Shown: positions 12,960 through 22,806, numbered from the stretch's first letter. The stretch is 64,000 bases of DNA from an uncultured Pelagibacteraceae bacterium (GCA_902615975.1 CACMRC010000006.1:1-64000), one strand, 5' to 3'. Numbers and translations: made by a program. Notes: a model not told the origin generated them from the sequence alone.

Positions 12960-14755
12960 TGGTATTTGTTCTTTGTTTCAAATAATGAGCTTAATTGAGA
13001 TATCATAACATCTCCTAATTCATTTACGTCAGTAATTTTAATTGCTTTGTTATAATATCTTGAAACATCATGACCAATTCCTATGGCTAAAACTTCAATA
13101 TCCGAATTATTTTCAATAAATTTCACAATCTTTTTTAAATGTTTTTCCAAAAAATCACCTGAATTTACAGAAAGAGTTGAGTCATCTACAGGAGCTCCGT
13201 CAGAAATAACCATTAATATTTTTCTTTCTTCTTTTCTCTTTTTAATTCTATTATAGGCCCACGATATAGCTTCTCCATCAATGTTCTCTTTGAGCAGTCC
13301 TTCTTTTAGCATTAGTCCTAAATTATTTTTTGCCTGTCTCCAATGGGTATCTGCTCCTTTGTAAATTATATGTCTTAGGTCGTTCAATCTCCCTGGTGTT
13401 TTTGGTTTAGAATTTTTAGTCCATAATTCTCTACTCTGTCCACCCTTCCAATTTTTGGTTGTGAAGCCTAAAATTTCGACTTTAACAGAGCACCTTTCTA
13501 AAGTTCTGGATAAGATATCTGCACAAATAGCTGCAATAGTGATTGGTCTTCCTCTCATAGATCCAGAGTTGTCTATGAGTAGAGTCACTACTGTATCTTT
13601 AAAATCTAAATCTTTTTCTTTTTTGAATGATAGAGAATTATATGGATCCATGATAATTCTTGGGAGTTTTGAACTGTCTAATAATCCCTCCTCTAAATCA
13701 AATTCCCATGCTCTATTTTGTTTTGCAAGCAATTGTCTTTGAAGTTTATTTGCAAGTTTCGTTATAATATCTTGAAAGCCGATTAATTGTTGATCTAAAT
13801 TTTTTCTTAGTTTTGTCGCTTCATCTGCATTTTCTAGATTTTCAGCTTTCACAACTTCATCAAACTGAGTTGTAAATATTTTATAATCTAAATTGATATT
13901 ATCTATTTTTTTTTGAGCTACTTGCTCAGAACTTTGTTCATCTGACTCTGTGTCCGACAGCTGTTCGTCAAAGTTAAATTCATCAACACTATAATCAGCA
14001 TCTAATGAAGCCTCAGATACATTTTCATCTTTTTCATCTTTATTATCTTCTTTGTCATTATTTTCATCTTCATTTGATGGATTATCTTGTCCTTGATCTT
14101 GATTTTCTTCTTTTCGCTCATCCTCATCTTCACTTTGAAAAATGTCCATTTCTTCCAATATTTCTGAAAACTTTGAACTATAAATGTTTTGATCTTCAAG
14201 ATTTTTTAGTAAAAATTCTTTATGTTTTTCTATAGCTTCCTCAAAGTCTTTTTCCCAAAAATTAAGCATTTTTGTTGTTAGAGGATTTAGCTTAATTTTA
14301 TGAAAATTCTTGAGCATATATAGTTCGAATGCTTCTGATACAGATACATCTTCTTTAGTTTTTAATTGATCTTTGCGTTTACGATTTATTATTTGATTAT
14401 AATTTTCTTGAAAATTTTTCTCAATTCCTTTTAACATTTTTCCTCCCAGAGTCTCATAACGTATTTTTTCAGCTATATTATAAAGAGATCTAGAAGATGT
14501 ATTTGAGGGAAGGTTTTTTTTGTAGATTGTTTCATTACAAAATTTTTTTTTCAAAGCAGAGGAGTCTGTTTCTGCACGTAATCTTATAAAATCAGCTGGA
14601 CTAGTTAAATTATCAATCTCTAGAAAATTAAATTCTTTTATTTTTTTTTCTTCAGAATTTATTTTTTTTACATCAAAATCATCAGCAATTACTTTTGCTG
14701 TAGAAGTTAAAGCAATTTTGAATTTTTCTTTTAAATTATTTTCTTTAGTGCTCAT
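12956..14755 (-). CDS. cobT: CobT-like VWA-domain protein (cobaltochelatase CobT family)
   Basis: A 599-residue homologue of CobT, the VWA partner of AAA+ protein CobS. The N-terminal helical region ends in a very acidic, low-complexity linker (about 204-278, mostly D, E, N, S). The C-terminal von Willebrand A domain carries the metal-site motif DNSGS (395-399). In aerobic cobalamin synthesis CobST and CobN insert cobalt, but no other cobalamin gene is present here. cobT and cobS overlap by one base, so the two are co-produced. Its role in an organism with no visible B12 pathway may be chaperone-like remodelling of another target. It overlaps the 3' end of regB by 4 bp. Confidence 0.93.
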   Translation of the reverse strand: MSTKENNLKEKFKIALTSTAKVIADDFDVKKINSEEKKIKEFNFLEIDNLTSPADFIRLRAETDSSALKKKFCNETIYKKNLPSNTSSRSLYNIAEKIRYETLGGKMLKGIEKNFQENYNQIINRKRKDQLKTKEDVSVSEAFELYMLKNFHKIKLNPLTTKMLNFWEKDFEEAIEKHKEFLLKNLEDQNIYSSKFSEILEEMDIFQSEDEDERKEENQDQGQDNPSNEDENNDKEDNKDEKDENVSEASLDADYSVDEFNFDEQLSDTESDEQSSEQVAQKKIDNINLDYKIFTTQFDEVVKAENLENADEATKLRKNLDQQLIGFQDIITKLANKLQRQLLAKQNRAWEFDLEEGLLDSSKLPRIIMDPYNSLSFKKEKDLDFKDTVVTLLIDNSGSMRGRPITIAAICADILSRTLERCSVKVEILGFTTKNWKGGQSRELWTKNSKPKTPGRLNDLRHIIYKGADTHWRQAKNNLGLMLKEGLLKENIDGEAISWAYNRIKKRKEERKILMVISDGAPVDDSTLSVNSGDFLEKHLKKIVKFIENNSDIEVLAIGIGHDVSRYYNKAIKITDVNELGDVMISQLSSLFETKNKYH

Positions 14756-15729
14756 TAGATTTGAATATTAATCAAAGATTCTGGCAACTCTTCACCAAAA
14801 CATCTTTGATAATATTCTGCGATAGTATTTTTTTCAATATCATCACATTTATTAAGAAAAGTTACTCTAAAAGCGTAACCAGTGTCTTTAAATATCTCTG
14901 CATTTTCTGCCCAATGTAACACTGTTCTTGGGCTCATCACTGTTGAAATATCTCCTGCAATAAATCCTTTACGCGTTAAAGATGCTACTTTAATCATGTT
15001 AGCAACCTTCTCTTTTCCCTTTGCGTTATTTAAGTTTTTATTTTTAGACAAAACAATGTCCATTTCTCTATCTAGGCTAAGGTAGTTTAAAGTTGTAACA
15101 ATGTTCCATCTATCCATCTGACCTTGGTTAATTTGCTGCGTACCATGATAAAGACCTGTCGTATCACCAAGTCCAACAGTATTTGAAGTAGCAAATAATC
15201 TAAAAAATTTGTTTTGTTTAATTACTTTGTTTTTATCTAGTAATGTAAAATTGCCCTCAGCTTCTAAAACTCTTTGAATTACAAACATTACATCAGGTCT
15301 ACCAGCATCATATTCATCAAAAACAAGTGCAACTGGATTTTGTATAGACCATGGTAAGATTCCCTCATTAAATTGAGTTACTTGTTTACCATCTTTAAGA
15401 ACTATCGCATCTTTTCCAATTAAATCAATTCTACTTACATGACTATCTAAATTTACACGGATACAAGGCCAATTTAATCTTGCAGCTATTTGCTCAATGT
15501 GAGTAGATTTTCCAGTACCATGGTACCCTTGAACTAAAACTCTCTTATTAAATGCAAATCCTGAAATAATAGCTAAAGTAGTATCTCTATCGAACTTGTA
15601 GTTTTTATCAATTTCAGGAACATACTCATTTTTTTTTGAAAATGCATCAACTTCCATTTCTGAGTCAATTCCAAAAGTTTGTTTTAGCGAAACTTTAATA
15701 TCTGGTTCTGTGTTAAGATTTGGTGTCAA
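14755..15729 (-). CDS. cobS: CobS-like AAA+ ATPase (cobaltochelatase CobS family, MoxR-like)
   Basis: A 324-residue AAA+ ATPase. Walker A is GYHGTGKST (68-76) and Walker B is VALVFDEYD (133-141). A downstream arginine-rich segment and an [17 protein letters not shown] sensor region match CobS. CobS forms a hexameric ring that works on CobT. It overlaps both cobT (1 bp) and the upstream J-domain gene (17 bp). A J-domain gene directly before cobS is usual in alphaproteobacteria and fits a protein-remodelling module. The substrate here is unknown. Confidence 0.95.
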   Translation of the reverse strand: MTPNLNTEPDIKVSLKQTFGIDSEMEVDAFSKKNEYVPEIDKNYKFDRDTTLAIISGFAFNKRVLVQGYHGTGKSTHIEQIAARLNWPCIRVNLDSHVSRIDLIGKDAIVLKDGKQVTQFNEGILPWSIQNPVALVFDEYDAGRPDVMFVIQRVLEAEGNFTLLDKNKVIKQNKFFRLFATSNTVGLGDTTGLYHGTQQINQGQMDRWNIVTTLNYLSLDREMDIVLSKNKNLNNAKGKEKVANMIKVASLTRKGFIAGDISTVMSPRTVLHWAENAEIFKDTGYAFRVTFLNKCDDIEKNTIAEYYQRCFGEELPESLINIQI

Positions 15730-16246
15730 TTTTTTCTCTATAGGTATTTTTTAATTGAGTATAAGCTAATGTTATAAGTTTAAGTTTTTCCTCGTATTTT
15801 TTATTTCCAGAATTCATATCAGGGTGAAATTTTTTCACAAGTAATTTGAATTTATCTTGTATTTTCTTCCACTTTAAACCCACAGAAACCCCCAATATTC
15901 CAAAAGCTTTTATATCTTTATGATCGAATTTAAATTGACGCATATGATTATAATCTCCATTTATTTTTTCTTTATCCAACTCATCTCTCAAAGTTGTATT
16001 CCACAACACTTTAAAAAAATTATCTGAAGAGCTAAAGCTTTGTGTGGGTTTGTGCCAAGTCATGTCAGATTTCAAAAAATCCATTACTTGGTCATCATTC
16101 ATTCCTGAAAAATAGTTCCAATTTTTATTAAATTCTTTTACATGCTCAAGGCAAAGCATTCTAAATTTTCTGCTGTTATCTTTTTCAACTGGTGCCTTAT
16201 ATTCACCTATTTCATTACAATTATTCCAGTCACAAATATTTTTCAT
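15713..16246 (-). CDS. J-domain (DnaJ-like) protein with N-terminal Cys/His motif
   Basis: 177 residues using the ATG at 16246, chosen because family members begin [10 protein letters not shown]; an upstream in-frame start at 16261 would add only MLLYI and nearly touch bolA. The N-terminus has C4 and C9 followed by an LCLEH segment, a possible zinc site. The C-terminal J domain has the diagnostic HPD in [10 protein letters not shown] and should stimulate DnaK. The middle region resembles the alphaproteobacterial DnaJ family encoded before cobS. It overlaps cobS by 17 bp and diverges from bolA with a 17-bp gap. Confidence 0.9.
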   Translation of the reverse strand: MKNICDWNNCNEIGEYKAPVEKDNSRKFRMLCLEHVKEFNKNWNYFSGMNDDQVMDFLKSDMTWHKPTQSFSSSDNFFKVLWNTTLRDELDKEKINGDYNHMRQFKFDHKDIKAFGILGVSVGLKWKKIQDKFKLLVKKFHPDMNSGNKKYEEKLKLITLAYTQLKNTYREKIDTKS

Positions 16247-16250
16247 GATA

Positions 16251-16256
16251 TATAAT
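16251..16256 (+). promoter_or_regulatory. -10 element placed for a leaderless bolA transcript
   Basis: TATAAT lies only 7 nt before the bolA ATG (16264), in the 17-bp gap shared with the divergent J-domain gene. Usual -10 spacing would put transcription start on or next to the A of the ATG. The same AT-rich stretch read on the minus strand (TATTATATA) could serve the J-domain gene. Confidence 0.45.
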
Positions 16257-16263
16257 AACATAT

Positions 16264-16524
16264 ATGGATATAAATGAGTTAATTACAATTGTAAAAAATA
16301 AATTATTAAATCAAATAAATATTGAAAGTATAAATATTGAAGATAAATCTTTTCTTCATAAAAATCATATAGGAAATCAAGAAGGAAAATATCATTTAAA
16401 ATTAATTATCGTTTCTCAGGAACTAAAAAAAATGAATAAAATTGAAAGTAATAAAAAAATTTATAAGATTTTAGATCAAGAACTAAAAGAATCTATTCAC
16501 TCAATCCAAATTTTAATTAGTTAA
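16264..16524 (+). CDS. bolA: BolA family protein
   Basis: 86 residues. The central segment HKNHIGNQEGKYHLKLIIVS corresponds to the BolA motif with the conserved histidine region, and SNKKIYKILDQELKESIHSIQI matches the C-terminal helix and strand. BolA proteins partner with monothiol glutaredoxins in iron-sulfur cluster trafficking and stress control. It diverges from the J-domain gene and overlaps the 3' end of aroB by 12 bp. No Shine-Dalgarno sequence is visible, in keeping with a leaderless message. Confidence 0.9.
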   Translation: MDINELITIVKNKLLNQINIESINIEDKSFLHKNHIGNQEGKYHLKLIIVSQELKKMNKIESNKKIYKILDQELKESIHSIQILIS

Positions 16525-17619
16525 AAATTTTTTCAGAAATAAATTTATTTTTTTTTTGGAGTATTGTTTGTTGAAAATTGGCTTACCGATTTTTTTTAAC
16601 AAAACTAAGTTAATTTTTTTAGAATTATTTTTTTTATCTTTGATCATAAAAGATAAAATCTTATTTAAATCTTTGATAGAAAAATATTTTTTTATAGAAG
16701 AAGGTAGACCAGAATTATCAATATGATTTATAATTAAATTGTATTCACTTTTACGAAGCATGTTTTCCTTAAAACTAAAACTCAGTGCCGTTTTCATTCC
16801 AAGTATTACAGCTTCACCATGATTTAGTTTATAGCTGTACCCCAACCCTGCCTCATAAGCATGGGCAAATGTATGGCCAAAATTTAATACTTTCCTTAAT
16901 GCTGTCTCTTTTTCATCTTTTTCGACTATCTTTTTTTTAATTTTACAACTTTCATAGATAGCTTTTTCAATAAATGGAGATGAAAGACTTAAAATCTTTT
17001 TAAGATTTTTATTTAAGAAACTAAAAAATTTTTTATTTTCAATTAATGAATGCTTCAATATTTCTCCATATCCACAAATTATCTCTCTTTTTGATAAAGA
17101 TTTAAGAAATTGAATATCTGAGAGAACCAATGATGGTTGATAGAAACTTCCTATTAAATTTTTACCATACTTAGAATTAACTCCTGTTTTTCCACCTATT
17201 GACGAATCAACTTGAGCTAAAAGAGTTGTTGGAATATTTATAAACTTTAAGCCTCTTTTGAAAAGACTAGCTGCAAAACCACTTACATCGCCTGTAATTC
17301 CTCCTCCTAAAGAAATTAAAACATCATTTCTTGAAAAGTTTTTGTTTAACAAAATTTCTAGAATTTTATTAATGCTATTAATATTTTTATTTTTTTCACT
17401 CGCATTAAAAAATAACACAAAAATACTTTTATTTTTTAAAGATCTTTTAATATTTGAGACAAATTTTTTTGGAACATTTTTATCAACAACAATTAAACAT
17501 TTTTCAAAATCAATTGAATTTGATTTAAAAATTTTTGATATGCTTGAGATTAAATTTGATCCAATAATTATTGGATATCTTTCGGTTTTAGTTACTATAT
17601 TTAATCTAGTTTGTTTCAT
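16513..17619 (-). CDS. aroB: 3-dehydroquinate synthase
   Basis: Second step of the shikimate pathway, converting DAHP to 3-dehydroquinate with NAD and a divalent metal. The 368-residue protein has the NAD-binding GGGITGDVSGFAA, the PTTLLAQVDSSIGGKTGVN region, and metal and catalytic segments NFGHTFAHAYE and HGEAVILGM. It overlaps the upstream aroK by 14 bp, the usual aroKB pairing. aroA lies at 50.4 kb. The C-terminal tail is extremely lysine-rich, typical of this AT-rich genome. Confidence 0.97.
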   Translation of the reverse strand: MKQTRLNIVTKTERYPIIIGSNLISSISKIFKSNSIDFEKCLIVVDKNVPKKFVSNIKRSLKNKSIFVLFFNASEKNKNINSINKILEILLNKNFSRNDVLISLGGGITGDVSGFAASLFKRGLKFINIPTTLLAQVDSSIGGKTGVNSKYGKNLIGSFYQPSLVLSDIQFLKSLSKREIICGYGEILKHSLIENKKFFSFLNKNLKKILSLSSPFIEKAIYESCKIKKKIVEKDEKETALRKVLNFGHTFAHAYEAGLGYSYKLNHGEAVILGMKTALSFSFKENMLRKSEYNLIINHIDNSGLPSSIKKYFSIKDLNKILSFMIKDKKNNSKKINLVLLKKIGKPIFNKQYSKKKINLFLKKFLTN

Positions 17620-18118
17620 AAATTTTTACAATTTTATTTACTATTTCACTTTTAGTAAGATTATCACATTTTATCTCATATAAAGCTTTAGAATAAATGT
17701 TAGATCGTTTCTTAATTAAATCAATTAACTCAGTATCGGTTGCATTAATCGCCAATGGTCTTTTTTTACTGTTTTTAATTCTATTTAACAATGTTTTATC
17801 ATCCCAATTTAGCCAAAAAGATAAATGATTTTTTAAAATTTCTTTTCTAATATTGTTATTTGTGAAAGCCCCCCCGCCAAGTGAAATCACTGTAGAGTTT
17901 AATTTAAGTTTTTTTAAAGTTGTTTGTTCCTCAATTTTTCTAAAATAATTCTCACCCTTAAATTTAAAGATTTTTTTTATTGTAATGTTTAAATTTTTTT
18001 CAATTTCTTTGTCGATATCTACAAAATTTAATTTTAATTTCTTAGCTACTAAGGATCCAATAGAGCTCTTACCAGAACCCATCATCCCCAAAAAAACTAG
18101 ATTTTCTTTTGATTTCAT
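17606..18118 (-). CDS. aroK: Shikimate kinase
   Basis: Phosphorylates shikimate with ATP. 170 residues from the ATG at 18118. An earlier in-frame start at 18181 would overlap the divergent small gene and add 21 residues not seen in the family. Walker A is GMMGSGKSS, the substrate-binding residues are in FRKIEEQ and SLGGGAF, and the lid region has KRPLA. It overlaps aroB by 14 bp. The 57-bp gap to the divergent gene must hold both promoters. Confidence 0.96.
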   Translation of the reverse strand: MKSKENLVFLGMMGSGKSSIGSLVAKKLKLNFVDIDKEIEKNLNITIKKIFKFKGENYFRKIEEQTTLKKLKLNSTVISLGGGAFTNNNIRKEILKNHLSFWLNWDDKTLLNRIKNSKKRPLAINATDTELIDLIKKRSNIYSKALYEIKCDNLTKSEIVNKIVKIYETN

Positions 18119-18175
18119 AAGTTTCTTTATTGAAAAAACATAAATATGTCTTAATTTGAAATTATCTAAAAGTAT

Positions 18176-18358
18176 ATGCAATTCATTAAAAACACAAGTT
18201 CAGGCAAAGCAAGTATCATAGGACTTGTGATTAAATCTATAATCGGATTAGGGGTTATTTTAGGTATTATTTTTTTTCTAAGTACAATTGATTTTCCTGC
18301 ACCTAAAAAAGAAATTGAAAAAATTATTCCAAATGAAAATTTTAAAATTGTTAAATAA
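18176..18358 (+). CDS. Small single-pass membrane protein, unknown function
   Basis: 60 residues: a short polar N-terminus (MQFIKNTSSGKAS), one clear transmembrane segment (about 14-36, IIGLVIKSIIGLGVILGIIFFL) and a charged, proline-containing tail with several lysines. I do not recognise the family. It overlaps the following secreted-protein gene by 26 bp, so the two are probably co-translated. The topology suggests an inner-membrane anchor with the C-terminal tail outside or inside; the sequence does not decide which. Confidence 0.65.
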   Translation: MQFIKNTSSGKASIIGLVIKSIIGLGVILGIIFFLSTIDFPAPKKEIEKIIPNENFKIVK

Positions 18359-20096
18359 GAAAATTCTTTTAATTAAATTAGTTTGTCTTATTTTTTTTAC
18401 ACCTGCGTTTGCAGAAGAGAAACCGATTGATATTTGGAATATAGAAAAAAAAGATAATCAAGTTATTTCAGAAACAAATATTTCAAGTGAAAATTCTAGC
18501 GGAACTACTCAGAATAGTGTTTACGAACTACAAACAAATAAACAAAAAGATACTATTAAACTTGATAAAGAATTTTCATCAAAAGAAATTAAAATTGTTG
18601 GACTATATGATCCTAGTGAATACGGTTTGAGTATGGACATGTGGTCAAATTCTGATGGAACTAAATTAAAAAATTTATTTCAGAATATTAATAAGTTTAA
18701 TCTTTCAGAGGATGCATCTGATATAATGCACATATCTTTATTAACCAACGCTTATTCTCCAACTCAAAATATTACTGAACAAGAATTTATGAGCTTTAAA
18801 TCTGATTGGTTAATAAAAGATGCAAACTTAGAATTAATAGAGGAATATTTAATTAAAAATCAAATAATAAATTTGCATCCAAATTTAACAAGATATTTGG
18901 TAGATACTTATTTATCAGAATCAAACGTAAAAAAATCATGTGAGATTTTTTCTAAAAATTCTGAACCAATTCAAGATGAATATCTATCAAAATTTAATTT
19001 ATATTGTTTAATCAATTATGGAAAAAATGAAGAAGCACAACTAATCTTAGATTTAAAAAAAGAGTTAGGTTTCGAAGATAGTTATTACGAAAACAAAATA
19101 AATTATTTATTTGGATATTTAGATGAGGTAGATAAAGAAATATCAATAAATTCAATTTTAGATTTTCATTTAGCTCATAGAACTAACCCAGAGTTTTCTT
19201 TTGAACCAAGTGAAGATACACCAAAAATAATTTGGAAATATCTTTCGGCTGCTAATTTACTCTTCAAAATTCAAGATATAGAGATTACTGATGTAGAAAA
19301 AATTTCTACAATAGAAAAAGCTGTTAATGATAAAAATTATTCTGAGGAGGAGTTATTCGAATTTTATAAAAAATTCCAATTTAATATTAATCAATTTTTA
19401 AACGCAAAAGAGGCATATAAATCTTTATCTTCACTCGAGGGACGCGCTCTTTTATATCAAAGAACTCTTTTAACAGAAGAACCAAAAATTAAATTAGAAT
19501 TTATAAAGATATTAAAGGATCTATTTATATCTGATGGAATAGGCGATGCCTTTGATTTAGAATTAAAAAAATTTTTAGGTGAAATTAATGTTGGGGACGT
19601 GCCCTCAAATTTTACAACATTTTATAATAGCAATCTAAACAAGAAAGAGACAGCAGATAAAAAGATTAAATATAATAGTAAAATTTTACATCAATCAAAA
19701 CTTATAAATTATTTCAATGGGGACTACGCAAAATCTAAAATTGAAGAGGACCTAGATAAGTTTTTAAAGAAAATTAAAAAAGATAAAAAATATTTTTTAT
19801 CAAAAAAAGATATAATTTTTCTAGAGGCGCTTAAATCTGATGGAGTTGAAATTTCAAAAAAATATGACGGTCTTTATGAGGTGAAGCAATCAGAAATGCC
19901 TGCTGATATTCAAACAATGATAGATAATAATGAGATTGGTGCCGCATTGTTGAGAATAATTGAGGTAATTGGACCTGACAAAATTGAAAATATTGATGAA
20001 GATACAGTTTATTTTATTATCAATACTTTAAATCAATTAAATGTTGATTTAATCAGAAACAAACTATTGCTAAAAGTTCTTCCTTTAAAAGTATAA
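18333..20096 (+). CDS. Secreted/periplasmic protein of unknown function with signal peptide
   Basis: 587 residues from the ATG at 18333. This start gives a clean signal peptide (MKILKLLNKK, hydrophobic core, then TPAFA before EEKPIDIW), whereas the earlier in-frame codon at 18288 would spoil it. The mature protein is mostly helical, rich in Lys, Glu, Asn and Leu, without transmembrane segments, catalytic motifs or obvious repeats. Alphaproteobacteria often have a long poorly characterised exported protein beside aroK; homology to that group is possible but not shown. It overlaps the small membrane protein gene by 26 bp. Confidence 0.8.
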   Translation: MKILKLLNKKILLIKLVCLIFFTPAFAEEKPIDIWNIEKKDNQVISETNISSENSSGTTQNSVYELQTNKQKDTIKLDKEFSSKEIKIVGLYDPSEYGLSMDMWSNSDGTKLKNLFQNINKFNLSEDASDIMHISLLTNAYSPTQNITEQEFMSFKSDWLIKDANLELIEEYLIKNQIINLHPNLTRYLVDTYLSESNVKKSCEIFSKNSEPIQDEYLSKFNLYCLINYGKNEEAQLILDLKKELGFEDSYYENKINYLFGYLDEVDKEISINSILDFHLAHRTNPEFSFEPSEDTPKIIWKYLSAANLLFKIQDIEITDVEKISTIEKAVNDKNYSEEELFEFYKKFQFNINQFLNAKEAYKSLSSLEGRALLYQRTLLTEEPKIKLEFIKILKDLFISDGIGDAFDLELKKFLGEINVGDVPSNFTTFYNSNLNKKETADKKIKYNSKILHQSKLINYFNGDYAKSKIEEDLDKFLKKIKKDKKYFLSKKDIIFLEALKSDGVEISKKYDGLYEVKQSEMPADIQTMIDNNEIGAALLRIIEVIGPDKIENIDEDTVYFIINTLNQLNVDLIRNKLLLKVLPLKV

Positions 20097-20100
20097 AAAT

Positions 20101-20106
20101 TATAAT
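20101..20106 (+). promoter_or_regulatory. -10 element upstream of def, very short leader
   Basis: TATAAT ends 11 nt before the def ATG (20118), predicting a leader of about 5 nt without a Shine-Dalgarno sequence. No convincing -35 hexamer is seen at the standard distance. Confidence 0.4.
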
Positions 20107-20117
20107 AAAATCAAGTT

Positions 20118-20636
20118 ATGGCTATCAGAACTATAATAACAGAACCTAATAAATTACTTAGACAAATTTCTAAACCAGTCAAAAGTGTTGGTCAAGAAGA
20201 GCAAAAATTGATGGATGATATGCTAGAGACAATGTATGACGCAAATGGAATTGGTCTAGCAGCGATACAAATTGGTGTACCAAAGAGAATTATTGTAATG
20301 GATATAAGTAAAGATGAGAACAAAAAAGAGCCAAGATATTTCGTAAATCCGGTTATCAAAAATAAAGATCCTGAAAAAGCAACTTATGAGGAAGGATGTC
20401 TTTCTGTGCCAAATCAGTTTGCAGAAATTGATAGACCTAGCAAGTGTGAAGTAGAATATCTTGATTATCATGGAGAAAAGAAATTGCTAAAGGCAGATGG
20501 TCTACTTGCAACATGTATTCAGCATGAAATGGATCATTTGGAGGGAATCCTATTTATTGATTATCTTTCGAAATTAAAAAGATCAATGATAATTAAAAAA
20601 TTATCTAAGAAAAAATCTACAGTAGCAATTCTTTAA
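20118..20636 (+). CDS. def: Peptide deformylase
   Basis: Removes the N-terminal formyl group from nascent proteins. 172 residues with all three metal-site motifs: GIGLAAIQIG (motif 1), EGCLSVP (motif 2, metal-binding Cys) and QHEMDHLEG (motif 3, HExxH). It is followed 2 nt later by fmt, the enzyme that adds the formyl group to initiator tRNA, the usual def-fmt pair. Confidence 0.98.
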   Translation: MAIRTIITEPNKLLRQISKPVKSVGQEEQKLMDDMLETMYDANGIGLAAIQIGVPKRIIVMDISKDENKKEPRYFVNPVIKNKDPEKATYEEGCLSVPNQFAEIDRPSKCEVEYLDYHGEKKLLKADGLLATCIQHEMDHLEGILFIDYLSKLKRSMIIKKLSKKKSTVAIL

Positions 20637-20638
20637 AC

Positions 20639-21562
20639 ATGCTAAAAAAAATAGTTTTTATGGGTACACCCATGTTTGCCGTTCCAATTTTAAAATCACT
20701 TTATCAAAATGGATATCCTATTTCTTGTGTTTATACACAACCACCTCAAAAATCTAAAAGAGGTCAAAAAATTAACAAGTCACCAATTCAATTAATTTCA
20801 GAAACTTTAAATATAGAATTTAGAACACCAAATTCATTAAAAGAAAATTTAGAGGAATTAGAATATTTTAAATCTTTAGAGGCAGATTTAGCAATAGTTG
20901 TTGCTTATGGTCAAATTATACCAAAGTCATATTTAAATTTAACTAAAAAAGGATTTATTAATATACATGCATCTATTCTTCCAAAATGGAGAGGTGCTGC
21001 CCCTATTCAAAGATCAATTATGAATTTAGATAAAGAGACAGGAATTAGTATTATGAAAATAGGGCAGGAACTAGATACAGGACCGGTATGTAATATTTAT
21101 AAAATTAATATTGAAAATAATTTAAATGCTGAAGATATTAATGAAAAGCTTTCAAGTTTGGCTGCTGAGAAAATTTTAGATAATATAGATGATATATATG
21201 AGGATAAAGCAAACTTTATAGAACAAGATCACTCATCAGCTACATACGCATCAAAAATTCAAAAATTAGAGGGGCAGATTAATTGGAAAGAAGATGCTAA
21301 AATTATAATTGGTAAAATAAATGGACTTTATCCAGTTCCAGGTGCTTATTTCATGTTTAACGGTGAGAGATACAAAATATTAAAAGCAGAAATTGGACAA
21401 GCACAAGGAAAACCAGGTGAGGTTTTATCTGATTATTTAGAAATTTCATGTGGAGATAAAAAATCAGTAAAAATTAAAGAAATACAAAGACAAGGAAAAA
21501 AGCCTCAAAGTATTGGAGAATTTGTTTTGGGAACACAAATTAAAAAGGGTTCATTTTTATAA
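20639..21562 (+). CDS. fmt: Methionyl-tRNA formyltransferase
   Basis: Transfers a formyl group from 10-formyl-tetrahydrofolate to Met-tRNA-fMet. 307 residues. It has the N-terminal MGTPMFAVPIL, the catalytic region NIHASILPKWRGAAPIQRS (Asn and His), LDTGPV (catalytic Asp) and a C-terminal OB-like domain. It sits between def and truA, with a 1-base stop/start overlap (TAATG) to truA. Confidence 0.98.
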   Translation: MLKKIVFMGTPMFAVPILKSLYQNGYPISCVYTQPPQKSKRGQKINKSPIQLISETLNIEFRTPNSLKENLEELEYFKSLEADLAIVVAYGQIIPKSYLNLTKKGFINIHASILPKWRGAAPIQRSIMNLDKETGISIMKIGQELDTGPVCNIYKINIENNLNAEDINEKLSSLAAEKILDNIDDIYEDKANFIEQDHSSATYASKIQKLEGQINWKEDAKIIIGKINGLYPVPGAYFMFNGERYKILKAEIGQAQGKPGEVLSDYLEISCGDKKSVKIKEIQRQGKKPQSIGEFVLGTQIKKGSFL

Positions 21563-22302
21563 TGAATAGATACCAAATACTTGTTGAGTATATAGGGACA
21601 AATTTTAGAGGATGGCAAGTCCAAAAAAAGGGCCGAACAATTCAAGGATTAATTCAAGAAAAATTATCTAAATTATTAAAAGAAAAAATTATTTTACATG
21701 GCCAAGGAAGAACTGATGCAGGGGTTCATGCATTTGAGCAATCTGCACACTTTGATTGCAAAAATAAAATAACTGATAAAATTAAATTTTTAAAATCCAT
21801 TAATCATTTTTTAAATTTAAAAGACATTGCAATTAAAAATATAAAAAAAAGAAATAATAAATTTCATGCTAGATTTTCAGCAAAACAAAGAATTTATAAA
21901 TACTTTATTTTTAATCAAATAAGCCAACCAATAATTGAAAAAAATAGAGCGTGGCATGTTCGTAAGCCTTTAAATTTAGAATTAATGAAAAAGGGTGCAA
22001 AAAAGTTATTAGGAACTAATGATTATTCAACTTTTAGATCTTCAAGCTGTCACGCTAAAAGTCCAATTAAAACTATTAAATCAATTAAAATTAAATCATC
22101 AAAAAATAAAATTGAATTTCAATTTAGTTCTCAATCATTTTTACAACATCAGGTTAGATCTATGGTTGGTTGTTTAAAATACTTGGGAGAAACTAAGTGG
22201 GATTTGAAAACTTTTGAAAAGAGATTCAAGTCAAAAAAAAGAACACTGTGTGCTCCTCCAGCACCACCAAGTGGTTTATTTTTATTTAGAGTTCTTTATT
22301 AA
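21562..22302 (+). CDS. truA: tRNA pseudouridine(38-40) synthase
   Basis: Isomerises uridines 38-40 in the anticodon arm of many tRNAs. The 246-residue protein has the catalytic Asp in GRTDAGVHAFEQ, the RIYKYFIFN region, and the C-terminal SFLQHQVRSMVG and PPAPPSGLFL segments of TruA. The start overlaps the fmt stop by one base. Its 3' end overlaps the convergent SET-domain gene by 21 bp. Confidence 0.97.
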   Translation: MNRYQILVEYIGTNFRGWQVQKKGRTIQGLIQEKLSKLLKEKIILHGQGRTDAGVHAFEQSAHFDCKNKITDKIKFLKSINHFLNLKDIAIKNIKKRNNKFHARFSAKQRIYKYFIFNQISQPIIEKNRAWHVRKPLNLELMKKGAKKLLGTNDYSTFRSSSCHAKSPIKTIKSIKIKSSKNKIEFQFSSQSFLQHQVRSMVGCLKYLGETKWDLKTFEKRFKSKKRTLCAPPAPPSGLFLFRVLY

Positions 22303-22773
22303 TTTATTTTTATTGCTCATAGCAAACTTTTTATTTATTCGCCATCTAGACTCAGCTCTTACAATATACCCGCAACAGTTTTTTGATTTACATTTACAAG
22401 GAAATTGTTTGTAGTTTTCATCATAACCAAATCCATAATCACAGGTAAACTCCTCACCTTTTTTAATATCTTTGATTGCTTTGACCCAAATTTTCAATCC
22501 CTTTCCATCGTAATCACAATTATTATCACAAGAATGATTAATTAAACCTGCGGTATTCCATGGAAAATCTCCATCTAGGTCGTATCTTTTATTTATTGTG
22601 AATAAATATATTGGTTTATTATTATCGTACTTATCAGAATCTTGTGTTTGTTTTTTTGTTATAAGTTTTCCGACATAGTCAATTATTTTGGTTCCCTCTT
22701 TAATGTCACGAGTTGCATAAAGTCCTCTTCCTTTATTATCAATGCCGGATTTTTTTATTTTATATAACTTCAT
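22282..22773 (-). CDS. SET-domain protein (putative protein-lysine methyltransferase)
   Basis: 163 residues. SET hallmarks in order: GRGLYATRDIKEGTKIIDYVG at the start, LINHSCDNNC (77-86) forming the cofactor-binding pseudoknot, and EEFTCDYGFGY with the catalytic-site tyrosine. A post-SET-like cysteine cluster CxCx4C (C126, C128, C133) follows and could bind zinc with the SET cysteine. Substrate is unknown; bacterial SET proteins have been proposed to modify ribosomal or nucleoid proteins. It is the last gene of the rpmH-to-SET minus-strand block, 33 bp after the HDAC-fold gene, and overlaps the truA 3' end. Confidence 0.88.
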   Translation of the reverse strand: MKLYKIKKSGIDNKGRGLYATRDIKEGTKIIDYVGKLITKKQTQDSDKYDNNKPIYLFTINKRYDLDGDFPWNTAGLINHSCDNNCDYDGKGLKIWVKAIKDIKKGEEFTCDYGFGYDENYKQFPCKCKSKNCCGYIVRAESRWRINKKFAMSNKNKLIKNSK

Positions 22774-22806
22774 GAAATTTTTTATTTAGAGTTTTCTTAA
22801 GAATTA

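Noticed and set aside
13455..13742. Plus-strand ORF within cobT VWA region
   Set aside because: Antisense shadow of a conserved domain with intact motifs on the minus strand.
14005..14235. Plus-strand ORF rich in His, Leu and Phe inside cobT
   Set aside because: It is the mirror of the Asp/Glu-rich linker codons of cobT; no family resemblance or start signal.
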